This document shows, in pieces, positions 9,411-17,099 of a DNA stretch of 31,765 nucleotides. Under the pieces are notes generated by a model. The model worked only from the letters and a program-made list of their open reading frames with translations. It made no database searches and was not told the DNA's origin. Every line of letters starts with the position of its first letter. The stretch's first letter is position 1. Position numbers and translations under genes: made by a program. Where the stretch lies: contig CAZVJA010000042.1 in NCBI GenBank assembly GCA_964626885.1, forward strand, positions 1 through 31,765. Reading direction: 5' to 3'. The DNA is from CAZVJA01 sp964626885 (GTDB taxonomy: Bacteria > Planctomycetota > Planctomycetia > Planctomycetales > Planctomycetaceae).

Positions 9411-9438
9411 GTTCGTGCGCGAAATCTTGTTCAGCGGG

Positions 9439-9455
9439 TATTCCCGATGGGAATA
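9439..9455 (-). promoter_or_regulatory. Perfect inverted repeat in the secretin leader
   Basis: TATTCCC, a three-base spacer GAT, then GGGAATA form a perfect dyad with seven-base arms. It lies between the predicted promoter and the ribosome binding site, about 29 bases upstream of the latter. It could be an operator or a hairpin in the leader transcript; the sequence does not decide which. Confidence 0.4.
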
Positions 9456-9484
9456 TCGCCGCAGTCAAATCTTGCGTGATCTGA

Positions 9485-9514
9485 TTTATCCCTACTATCG
9501 GAAAAGTTTGACAA
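9485..9514 (-). promoter_or_regulatory. Candidate sigma-70-like promoter of the secretin gene
   Basis: On the minus strand TTGTCA (5 of 6 to TTGACA) at 9509-9514 is followed after 18 bases by GATAAA (4 of 6 to TATAAT) at 9485-9490. Transcription would start near 9478, giving an ~80-base leader. Confidence 0.35.
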
Positions 9515-9808
9515 CGAGGGTGAGAAAAGCTGTACACATTTCAGCTTCACGATCCATCTCAGGCAGACCTCCGATTCCGCGCCATAACCTCTTTTGAAAA
9601 TGAGGTTTAGAAATCGTTCGGGAGCGAAGCTTCAGTTCTGGAATCAGTCGGAGTTGCTGATTTTTCAGCAGATCTCCAGCTTCGCCTGTTAAAACGGGGC
9701 GACTGGGGCGTGTGGGAGTTAGTCGCTGCACGCCAGATCAGGCGGGAAGCGAAACGGAACGCTACCCCCCCCATCGAATCGACCCAAGCCTGGGAGAATG
9801 CCGCGTGG

Positions 9809-11278
9809 CTACTTCGCGTCGGCAGGGGTTGCAGCGGGAGGAGCGCTGGCAGAATCGGAGGAGTTCGAGGATTCCTTGGCTGGGGCCGCCGGTGCCTCGG
9901 CCTCCGGCTTCTCCTTCACGGGAGCCCCCTTCTCTTCGTTCGCCGACTTCCCATCTTTCTCAGCCTCGGCAGGTGCCGTTCTCCCAGGGGTGTCACTTTT
10001 CGGCTTGTCCCCGGCGGACGCTGCTTCAGCTTTGGGTTGATCACCGCTCGGCTTCGTAGCTCCGACGGCTGGGCTCGTTGGTTTGACCGCCTCAACCGGC
10101 GGCTTTACCTGATTTGGCATCGGAGTGCCTGCACGATCCAGCTTCTTGAGCGCTGCCAGTTCCTTCCCCAGGTCGAGCCTCCACTTGTCCTGCTCGATTT
10201 GCACGAGAATGTGATTCGAATGGACCTCGACCAGCGTTCCCTTGATACCCGCGACGGCAAAGTTTTCTCCGATTTTCACGTAGGTACGCTTGTCGCCGGC
10301 CGGATCGAGAAAGCAGATCCGAGGTTCGTCGTTGAGCACTGTCGCGCCCACGAACTTTGTCGTCTTCATGGCGGGATCGTCGAGCTTGACGACCGGCTTC
10401 GGTTCCTCCTTCTTAGGAGTCTCGGGCGGCTTTGGTTTTTCAGGCTTCGCGAATGGGTTCTGTGAAGTCAATGCCCGGAAGTCCTCAAGCTTACGATCCT
10501 TCCACTCGGGGAGCAGCGGCAGTAGCTCGATCACATCCCCCTGCTTGTGCGCGGCGGCAGTCGTACCGTCGACTCCGCGCAACACTGTCCAGGTGGTGTC
10601 TGCCGTGCTTTGCACGCGCAACAATTCACTCCCCGCCCGCACCAGGAATTCCCCCTTTTTTGGAAATCCTTCTGTTTTGGCAACGGTCAGTTTATCGCCG
10701 CTCGGCTCGACAGCTGCCGCGAATTCCGTTTTGGGAAACAACGCGGCGCGCGGCGCGGCGGATTTCATCGACAGCCCTTCGGCAACGATATTCACTTTCA
10801 ACGGCGTCTTGGATTGGCCTTTGTCCCCTTCGACCGTCAGGCTCGCGATGCGATGCAGCAAGTCGGTGCGGCGGAACTGGAACAGGAACGTGCACAACTG
10901 CGGAAACGTCGCTTCCGCTTCAATGGTCACGCGGAATGACGAGTAGACCTTGTTCGGCGTCCCTCGGGCCGGGGTCAATTTCGGCGACGAGAAACCCACG
11001 CTCTGCACGAGGTCGGTCAACCACGCCAGGTACATTCTCTGAGCCGCGACGTCATCCGGCGGAAAGCTGCGCGACTTCAAGTCCGCGATGTTTCGCTCGG
11101 CAACCTGAATGTTGAATTGCTCGTCCTCCAGCTTCGAGACACTCTTTTCGACCAGCGTCTTTTGATCGTCCAGAAACTGAAAGCGTCCCTTGATCGTGCC
11201 GTTGTAGAACCAGTAGCCCGCTGCCACTGCCAGCAACACGCCGGTGATGATCGCCAGCTTTCGCTCACGGGGTTGCAT
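9809..11278 (-). CDS. PilO/GspM-like protein fused to a GspC/PilP-like HR domain
   Basis: The product has 489 residues. The ATG at 11278 is chosen because a cytoplasmic basic tip and TM helix follow (RKLAIITGVLLAVAAGYWFY, residues 6-25); the gene overlaps the end of gspL by 14 bases, so translation is probably coupled. Residues ~30-70 form a coiled coil. Residues ~75-175 look like the ferredoxin-like PilO/GspM fold (FRVTIEAEATFPQLCTFLFQF). Residues ~183-255 are an inserted module with TWTVLRGVDGTTAAAHKQGD, recalling phage tail proteins. Residues ~304-372 match the pattern of the GspC/PilP homology region (FVGATVLNDEPR, YVKIGENFAVAGIKGTLVEV, ILVQIEQDKWRLDL). Residues ~385-489 are a Pro/Ala/Lys-rich tail. 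In type II secretion GspM braces GspL while GspC links to the secretin N-domains; here both activities may sit in one chain. The HR assignment is by eye. Confidence 0.85.
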   Translation of the reverse strand: MQPRERKLAIITGVLLAVAAGYWFYNGTIKGRFQFLDDQKTLVEKSVSKLEDEQFNIQVAERNIADLKSRSFPPDDVAAQRMYLAWLTDLVQSVGFSSPKLTPARGTPNKVYSSFRVTIEAEATFPQLCTFLFQFRRTDLLHRIASLTVEGDKGQSKTPLKVNIVAEGLSMKSAAPRAALFPKTEFAAAVEPSGDKLTVAKTEGFPKKGEFLVRAGSELLRVQSTADTTWTVLRGVDGTTAAAHKQGDVIELLPLLPEWKDRKLEDFRALTSQNPFAKPEKPKPPETPKKEEPKPVVKLDDPAMKTTKFVGATVLNDEPRICFLDPAGDKRTYVKIGENFAVAGIKGTLVEVHSNHILVQIEQDKWRLDLGKELAALKKLDRAGTPMPNQVKPPVEAVKPTSPAVGATKPSGDQPKAEAASAGDKPKSDTPGRTAPAEAEKDGKSANEEKGAPVKEKPEAEAPAAPAKESSNSSDSASAPPAATPADAK

Positions 11279-12740
11279 GGCTTGCCTTTCTTTCCACGAG
11301 ATCGACGTCGACCCCGATCGGATACGGGTACTCGGCGTCGTCGCTCTTTTCACCCATCGGATGCGCTTTCACCACAAAATTCCGCTCGACGAGTCGGCGA
11401 TCGAGTGCGTCGGAATCGGTCCGCCCCTTGGCGAAACCTTCAATTCTCAGGTTGGCGATCGGTCCGCGCAAATTGGACTGAAAATGAATCGAGTCGACAT
11501 ACATCTGCTCGCGGCTGCCGAGCGCTTCGCCGATCTTCCCGGCTTCCTCCAGCCACGAGACGTTTCGCTTCTGCCAGTCTTCCATCGTCTTGGCGATTTC
11601 GAGCGTTCCTTTGTTCAGCTCCTTGAATTCCGTCAACTCCGTCTTTTTCTCGTTCAGATTGTCGATGGCTCCTTGCAAGCTCTTCACCGTCTGCCAGTAC
11701 CGGACAGCGGCACCCACAATCACCACGGCAGCGCACACGCCGGCGATCAGATACTTTCGCTTCGAATCGCTCTTCTCGACAATCGGTTGGCGCGGGTGCA
11801 GAAAGTCGATCGATTCGATCACTCCGCCCGACTTCCCGAGCAGCATGCCCACCGCACCCGCGTAGCGCCCCCGACGGTCCGGAACCTCGGACGCTCGCAA
11901 TTCCACGTCGCCCGAGGAAAGCGGATCGAACGCACCGCGCACCTCGCAACTTAGACGCTGCGCGAGCAGTTCCGCCAACTGGGGGTGCTCGTCAGCCGTC
12001 CCCAGCAACCAGGCCCGCGTGATTTTTACGTTTGGAATGGTCCGTTGCAACGAGATGGCGGAACGTCCTACTTCCGCGAGGATCGCCTGATTCTGCTGCT
12101 CGGGAGTGGTTCCCGAGACTCGCGCGGTGTGCGTGAAGACCAATTGCCGCTGCGAAAGAATCGAGTACTCGATCTGCTCTCCGCGACGGGAGATAATCAA
12201 TCTTTCTCCCGCGGTCTCCGCTCCTCGGCGCTCTTCACGAACAATCAACTCGGTGGTTCCGGTTGCGGCGAGGCCGATGGAGTCTAATTCCAGACCGGCC
12301 GCTTCGACCACCGCGCGGATGCGATCCGCCAGTGGACGAGGAATGGTCGCCATCAACACGGTGCGTCCGGCGGCTCCCGGCTGCTTCGGAAGCGGCAGGT
12401 AATCGAGACAAAGCCGGTCGAGCGGTACTGTTGATTTCGTCGCCGCCTGAAACCGAACCAACTCCGGCAACTCGCTGTCGGGAGCATCCGGCAGATCGAG
12501 CGGACGGACCACGGCATCTTCGCGCGGCAGGGCGACCGTCACCTGCACCGCCGTGACTCCATGACGCCGCAATTCTTCCTTCAGCCAGCTTCCCGCCAGT
12601 TGCGGCTGTTCCGAGGGATGTGATCCCTCGGGCCATTCGAGCACGAAGCAGCGGTCGACGCGGATCTTGCCGCGGCCGACCGATGCCTCGACGCCGACAA
12701 GCTGATTGTTTTCCCATCTCAGGGCCAGCATGTCCGACAT
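11265..12740 (-). CDS. gspL: GspL-like assembly platform protein (PilM + PilN type)
   Basis: The product has 491 residues. Residues 1-315 have the actin-like layout of PilM/GspL cytoplasmic domains: an N-terminal strand-turn MLALRWENNQLVGVEAS, VTVALPREDAVVRPLDLP, and a central FQAATKSTVPLDRLCLDYLPL. A TM helix spans ~329-345 (YLIAGVCAAVVIVGAAV). A coiled coil (350-395) and a small periplasmic PilN/GspL-like domain (~405-480, YVDSIHFQSNLRGPIANLRIEGFAK) follow. The protein is expected in the inner membrane, where GspL recruits the ATPase GspE and binds GspM. It starts 192 bases after gspK, a gap without a gene or a clear promoter, and overlaps the next gene. The start ATG at 12740 has only a weak upstream purine stretch; ATG at residue 4 is an alternative. 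Confidence 0.88.
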   Translation of the reverse strand: MSDMLALRWENNQLVGVEASVGRGKIRVDRCFVLEWPEGSHPSEQPQLAGSWLKEELRRHGVTAVQVTVALPREDAVVRPLDLPDAPDSELPELVRFQAATKSTVPLDRLCLDYLPLPKQPGAAGRTVLMATIPRPLADRIRAVVEAAGLELDSIGLAATGTTELIVREERRGAETAGERLIISRRGEQIEYSILSQRQLVFTHTARVSGTTPEQQNQAILAEVGRSAISLQRTIPNVKITRAWLLGTADEHPQLAELLAQRLSCEVRGAFDPLSSGDVELRASEVPDRRGRYAGAVGMLLGKSGGVIESIDFLHPRQPIVEKSDSKRKYLIAGVCAAVVIVGAAVRYWQTVKSLQGAIDNLNEKKTELTEFKELNKGTLEIAKTMEDWQKRNVSWLEEAGKIGEALGSREQMYVDSIHFQSNLRGPIANLRIEGFAKGRTDSDALDRRLVERNFVVKAHPMGEKSDDAEYPYPIGVDVDLVERKASHATP

Positions 12741-12932
12741 ACGCCAGGTCCGATCGTTGTGGTGTCAGCTCAAAGTTGTGTCAGTTCCACTCCATGCGAA
12801 AACGAGTTCCGCACGTGAACGCATCCCTGTTTTACGAGCCCATCTCCAATTTGTTCCGCCTATTTCATTTTCATTGCCGTCCGGGGGGAGGCACAAGGGG
12901 AGACTCCCGATCCTTCCGGCCCAAACCCAGAC

Positions 12933-14777
12933 TCACGGGGCCGAGAGTTGCGTCCGGGAGTAACCTGCTCCGAGTTCCGTCAAATCACGAAAGAAGACGA
13001 TTTTCGGCGGCTGTTCCGTCGCGTCGAGTACCGCTTCCAAGCGCGTGGCCGGTCCTCCAGAATCGAAATATCCGACCGATTGGAGCCGAAATACGTCCCC
13101 CCGTGTCGTAATGTATTGGTCGATTTTCCGCATCGTGGCGATGTCCGCCAATCCATTGAAGAGCAGCCAGGCCGACGTGCTTTGCGAGTTGAGCAGGTCG
13201 TTGGCCGGCTCACCGTTGGCTCCCTGGGTGCGGCTGAGCGTGATAGCCTGCGCCAGCGTCTCGGGGAAGTTTGGCAAGCCAATCAGCACTTCTTCCTTGG
13301 CTTGGTTGATATTCACGCGGCCTTCAATAACGTCAGAGTCGGTGGTGGTGAGAGCATCGAGCACGATGGTCAGCCTTTGTTGAAGATCGCGAGAATCGGT
13401 CTTCCAGGGGCTTTCCAACTGAGTTTGTTGCCCATTGACCTGCGCCTGAACCGTGGCATCCACAAGATCATAAATCGAATTGATCTTTACTTTCGCGCCC
13501 GCGGATACATCGAGCCCACCTTTCTGAACCCCTTGCCCGCCGGTGTTTCGGTTTCGTCCACTGCCGCGCTGCAAACTGGTGTTGTTTCCGCTGCCGCTCG
13601 CTCCCGATCCGGAACTTGATGAATTGCTGTTTGATTGAGGGGTGATTGTGTTGGTTCCGCTCCCCGCTTGGATCATTTGAACTCCGTTGGCGCCAGGCGA
13701 GTTTCCGCTCGAATCACCGCTGCTGGAACCATCGTTGCTGGAACCACCATTGCTCGAAGCAGAACTCGAAGCCATATTTCGGCTGCCGCGCCCCAATCTT
13801 CCTCCTCTGCCTCCCGATCCTCCCGGCGTATTGGAACTCGAAGAGGAAGCGCCGTTCATACGATACGCGACGACGAACCGCGCGACATCCGCGTCAAACT
13901 CCGCCGCCAGCGAGTCGTAAAGCTGCACAAGATCATCCTGGTTGACGAACAGCCGGGGTGTGCCGTCGGACCGCAGGTTCGACTCCCGGCTATACAAAGT
14001 GAGATATGCGCTCCAGCCTCGTTGCAGGAAGCCGTCACCGTTGAGATCCTCTCCATCGTCCATCAGGCCGTTTCGGTTCACGTCTTCGCCGAAGAGCATC
14101 ATCGGAGTCACGTCGCGCACCAGCAGCAGTTCATCGAGCGAGCTGAGCGGGCCGTTCGTCGGCGTGTACGGCTCGGCAAGCCCCTCGTAATAGTCCTTCT
14201 CGGCACCGTATTGGCGCTGCAAATTGTCCTGATCAACCCAGTCGAGGAGGGCGTCTGCTATTTCGACGGTCATCTCCGGCAAGCGCATCAGCAGCGTTCG
14301 CTTTTGCTGTTCGTTCAGCCGCCAGTTGGTTGCTGTATTGAGGTTGAGCTTGCCCGACTCATCGATGAGCCCGTAGCGGACCGATTTGGACGTGATGTCG
14401 GATTCGTTGGGAGCAATGACGCAACAGCGGCCGCGCTCCCGATCCACGGTGGAATCCTGGAGCAGAATCCCAGCGAAGTACTCTGGGCGATGGTAATAAT
14501 CCTCCGCGGCCCGTTCGATCGGATCGGCCACCAAGGCGCTCGCCAGTTCAATTCCCGAATCGGCATAGGTCCGCGTTTGCGTCGTGCGGCCGTACATCGT
14601 CGTCGCTTCGACTTCCACCAATGTGAAATCGGTGAAGGTATAGACCGCCAGCGTCAATAGCGCCACGATCACCAGCACCACCAGCAGCACGCTGCCGTTC
14701 CGGCGGCCGCATGCCCGTCTGGAATTTCCGCGAAATCTTCCGTCTCTCTCGCTGATTTGCGTATTCGTGTGGCTCAT
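12933..14777 (-). CDS. gspK: Type II secretion minor pseudopilin GspK
   Basis: The product has 614 residues if it begins at the ATG at 14777. A prepilin-type leader ends in RRNG before SVLLVVLVIVALLTLAVYTF (residues 29-48); as usual for GspK there is no Glu at +5. Family features follow: YADSGIELASALV (~71-83), YGLIDESGKLNLNTA (135-149), LLDWVDQDN (177-185), LSSLDELLLVRDVT (211-224), and a C-terminal GRVNINQAKEEVLIGLP (486-502) typical of the helix-hairpin domain. DVNRNGLMDDGEDLNGDG (232-249) looks like an EF-hand/dockerin calcium loop. Residues ~308-415 are a Ser/Gly/Asn-rich insert. GspK caps the pseudopilus tip with GspI and GspJ. An upstream ATG at 14819 would sit closer to gspJ (23 bases); neither start has a strong ribosome site. 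Confidence 0.92.
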   Translation of the reverse strand: MSHTNTQISERDGRFRGNSRRACGRRNGSVLLVVLVIVALLTLAVYTFTDFTLVEVEATTMYGRTTQTRTYADSGIELASALVADPIERAAEDYYHRPEYFAGILLQDSTVDRERGRCCVIAPNESDITSKSVRYGLIDESGKLNLNTATNWRLNEQQKRTLLMRLPEMTVEIADALLDWVDQDNLQRQYGAEKDYYEGLAEPYTPTNGPLSSLDELLLVRDVTPMMLFGEDVNRNGLMDDGEDLNGDGFLQRGWSAYLTLYSRESNLRSDGTPRLFVNQDDLVQLYDSLAAEFDADVARFVVAYRMNGASSSSSNTPGGSGGRGGRLGRGSRNMASSSASSNGGSSNDGSSSGDSSGNSPGANGVQMIQAGSGTNTITPQSNSNSSSSGSGASGSGNNTSLQRGSGRNRNTGGQGVQKGGLDVSAGAKVKINSIYDLVDATVQAQVNGQQTQLESPWKTDSRDLQQRLTIVLDALTTTDSDVIEGRVNINQAKEEVLIGLPNFPETLAQAITLSRTQGANGEPANDLLNSQSTSAWLLFNGLADIATMRKIDQYITTRGDVFRLQSVGYFDSGGPATRLEAVLDATEQPPKIVFFRDLTELGAGYSRTQLSAP

Positions 14778-14842
14778 AAGTTTGCCGTGCGATGAATGGT
14801 GAGAGTCGATGGGAATCATGCGATGGATTGGTGAAGCCCTGT

Positions 14843-15871
14843 TCAAAATTCGTCCAGGCTCGTCAGCGGTTCCGATGTCGGAATCGCCACGACGAGGCGG
14901 TACAAGTCGGTGGAGAGGTTCGCGGTCGATCCGTAGGTCGATGACTTCGTCACTTCCGCTGCGTCTTCCGCCGGCGGAAAACCGATAGTAATTTCGACCG
15001 CTCGCGGAAGGCCATCCGTGGTGCTGTCCCACGTTTCGTACCAGAGGAGCCCGTCGAAATAACGGAACTGCAGGTAATTGACTTCCGGCGCGAGTACCTT
15101 CGTTCGTTGTGCCAGTGTTTCCAGGTTGGAAGTCGTGTCCGCTTTGGAGATCGCCAGACGGTCCCCTTCGAGCCGCGCGAGACCCCCCGGCTGCCCGTTC
15201 GCTGAAAGAGAGGTGCCCGTTTGCGCGAGTTGTTCGGCCACAATTCCGCGGAGTCCATCGGCTCCCTGTTGGACGAGGAAATACGAGATCGATTTCAGGT
15301 CGCTGGTCGTTGCCAATTCGTCCACCGCCAAGATTCCCGCATTCGACCGTGTGGGACGCGCGACAGTGAGTACTAATGACTGCGGATCACCGAGCACTCC
15401 CACGACCTCTTTGGAATAGGCAGCCGACGGATCGACCACTTCGATGGGAGGGGGCGTTTCAGCATTGTCGCCCGTCGACGAGGAACCGCTGGAGGAACTG
15501 CCGGATGAATTCGACGACGAGGAGTTCGACGAGGACGATGTCGAACCGGAGGATGACGAGCTGGATGAGGATGAACTGGTTGAACTGGATGTCGTCGAAC
15601 TGGACGCCGCTCCCCCCGTCTTCGGCGGTGCTACCACGCAGCGGATATCAGCCGATATTTTCTGCATCAGCGCACGCACCAGTTGGGCCTGCTCGATGTC
15701 GGCTCGTCCCGCGGTTGTGAATTTACGATACAGCTCGAGTGCGGAATTGAGGGCGACCAGCAACACCACGCTCAAGCCCAGTGCCAGCAGAATTTCCAGC
15801 AACGTGAACGCCGCCCGTTGCGCGCCGTTCCGGCCAAGAACCGTTGTTGCATGATGACGTGGAGTGGGCAT
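14843..15871 (-). CDS. gspJ: Type II secretion minor pseudopilin GspJ
   Basis: The product has 342 residues from the ATG at 15871; an upstream TTG at 15892 is possible but less likely. The prepilin site is AQRAAFTLLE (residues 17-26), with Ala instead of the usual Gly before the Phe and the conserved Glu at +5, followed by a hydrophobic helix to ~residue 47. The segment ELYRKFTTAGRADIEQAQLVRALMQKI (46-72, only part of it diagnostic) and IRCVVAPP fit GspJ. Residues ~86-136 are an almost pure serine tract. The C-terminal part has LVLTVARPT (166-174), SISYFLVQQ (194-202) and YLQFRYFDGLLWYETWDS (266-283), typical of GspJ beta strands. It forms the pseudopilus tip with GspI and GspK, and it lies between them (33 bases after gspI). 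Confidence 0.92.
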   Translation of the reverse strand: MPTPRHHATTVLGRNGAQRAAFTLLEILLALGLSVVLLVALNSALELYRKFTTAGRADIEQAQLVRALMQKISADIRCVVAPPKTGGAASSSTTSSSTSSSSSSSSSSGSTSSSSNSSSSNSSGSSSSGSSSTGDNAETPPPIEVVDPSAAYSKEVVGVLGDPQSLVLTVARPTRSNAGILAVDELATTSDLKSISYFLVQQGADGLRGIVAEQLAQTGTSLSANGQPGGLARLEGDRLAISKADTTSNLETLAQRTKVLAPEVNYLQFRYFDGLLWYETWDSTTDGLPRAVEITIGFPPAEDAAEVTKSSTYGSTANLSTDLYRLVVAIPTSEPLTSLDEF

Positions 15872-15904
15872 TTTATTCTCTGGTGACACCAAGCCGTGTG
15901 ATGA

Positions 15905-16405
15905 TTACCGCGATGATGTTCCGGACGACTGAGACGACGAACCCGAAGATGACGACGAGGAGGAAGAGGAGGACGAAGATGAGCTGCTCGATTTGCCTGA
16001 CGCGTCGCTCGATTTCTCTGTGAGATCCGCGAGCACGTCGGGATTCCGGAGCATGCGGACGATGGAATATGCCGCATCCTGGTCCCCCGCATCGTTAACG
16101 TGCGCGACCGACACCTCGACGAACATCAGATCCGCGCGCGGGCCGTTGTTGATGATGAGATTCCAGGACCAGCCATCGGCGGATGCGTCATCAAACGTGG
16201 CGTCAGTGGCGGCGGTGAGCGGTTCGATCCCGGCCAGCACCTCCGCCAGCTTCGATTCGCAGCGCAGAATCGCCTGTGTTTCCAATTTCGCGTGGACCGC
16301 CGCGCGCATACCGGTTGTGGCCAGCGGTCCGAGCGCCGCTAACGCCCCGACGAAAATCGCCAGTGCGAGCACCACTTCGTACAATGTCATCCCCGTGCGG
16401 CGCAT
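15905..16405 (-). CDS. gspI: Type II secretion minor pseudopilin GspI
   Basis: The product has 166 residues. The prepilin site is very near the start: RRTG|MTLYE with Glu at +5, then the hydrophobic helix VVLALAIFVGALAALGPLA. The segment ILRCESKLAEVLAGI (46-60) matches the conserved GspI helix (usual form xxxAxnxlaelr), and WSWNLIINN and MFVEVSVAH supply beta strands. Residues ~132-166 are almost entirely serine with some Gly and Gln. The start codon overlaps the gspH stop by one base (TGATG), which supports translational coupling. GspI initiates pseudopilus assembly with GspJ and GspK. Confidence 0.92.
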   Translation of the reverse strand: MRRTGMTLYEVVLALAIFVGALAALGPLATTGMRAAVHAKLETQAILRCESKLAEVLAGIEPLTAATDATFDDASADGWSWNLIINNGPRADLMFVEVSVAHVNDAGDQDAAYSIVRMLRNPDVLADLTEKSSDASGKSSSSSSSSSSSSSSSSGSSSQSSGTSSR

Positions 16406-17082
16406 CAGTTGTCCCTCCGGCGAGGTGAGGCCGCTGCTTGTGTCGCCTGCCGCTCGATCCCGGCCGCGCCTGTCAGGTCGCGGATCGAAATACGATAAGT
16501 CTCCCCCTTCTCATCCCGAATATCGAACATCGACGAATCGGCCGAGCCGTCCGCGAAGAACAACACCGGCGCCGACCAGAGAACATTGCTCCAAAGAGAG
16601 CCTTCCGGCACCAATCCGAGAACGTCCTGGTCGAGCCGTTCGGTGGAAGCATTCTGATCGAGGGATTGAAATTGCAGCCCTTCGGGAATCTCTCCCGAAA
16701 GCACTCCGGCCAAACCGGCGGCGGAAGTTAAGTCTTCCATTCCACCCGAAAGATCGTCCGTTCCCGCGGGGACGGCGAACCAGCGCGTTCCCCCGGGCTC
16801 AAAACGGAACTGATAGGTGCTCCCCGAATCGATCGCCCGCGCCCGAGCGCCCGCTAGGCTCGCGGTCATCGTTTCCGATGTTCGCCGCAGCTCGTAGTCG
16901 GCGAACGCCCCCTCCAGCAACGGCCAGGAGACAAACGCCAGCGCCAACAGGACCGACATCACCAGCAGCATCTCGACGAGCGTGTAGCCCGCGCGAGACC
17001 AGCGAGCCCGGGTGCAATGCCGCCCAGCGCGGCTCCGGCGCGACTTGTTCCCGCGCATCGACATCTGTGGGCATCGGCACAT
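16405..17082 (-). CDS. gspH: Type II secretion minor pseudopilin GspH
   Basis: The product has 225 residues from ATG 17082; an ATG at 17058 would also fit. An unusually long basic leader (about 31 residues, many Arg) precedes the prepilin site RAG|YTLVEML with Glu at +5, followed by a hydrophobic helix to about residue 52. Residues ~65-100 (RTSETMTASLAGARARAIDSGS, YQFRFEPGGTRW) match the GspH pattern of a helix followed by a strand. The C-terminus (FFADGSADSSMFDI, YRISIRDLTG) resembles the end of the GspH beta-domain. It starts 17 bases after the stop of the large secretin-like gene and shares TGATG with gspI, so it is in the middle of an operon. GspH is expected in the pseudopilus shaft close to the tip. 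Confidence 0.9.
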   Translation of the reverse strand: MCRCPQMSMRGNKSRRSRAGRHCTRARWSRAGYTLVEMLLVMSVLLALAFVSWPLLEGAFADYELRRTSETMTASLAGARARAIDSGSTYQFRFEPGGTRWFAVPAGTDDLSGGMEDLTSAAGLAGVLSGEIPEGLQFQSLDQNASTERLDQDVLGLVPEGSLWSNVLWSAPVLFFADGSADSSMFDIRDEKGETYRISIRDLTGAAGIERQATQAAASPRRRDN

Positions 17083-17099
17083 TGCTACGTCACCCGCGG

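Larger units (their letters stand above)
9398..9808. other. Intergenic region (411 bp) upstream of the secretin gene
   Basis: No coding frame stands out. On the minus strand it carries a candidate promoter (9485-9514), a perfect 7-base dyad (9439-9455) and the ribosome binding site (9404-9410), each listed separately. The part next to the gspM-like stop (about 9520-9808) shows nothing I recognise. Confidence 0.5.

Noticed and set aside
15444..15854. Acidic plus-strand ORF opposite gspJ (Glu/Asp-rich)
   Set aside because: It is the reverse-strand shadow of the GspJ serine tract; the gene on the minus strand has a prepilin site and matches its neighbours.
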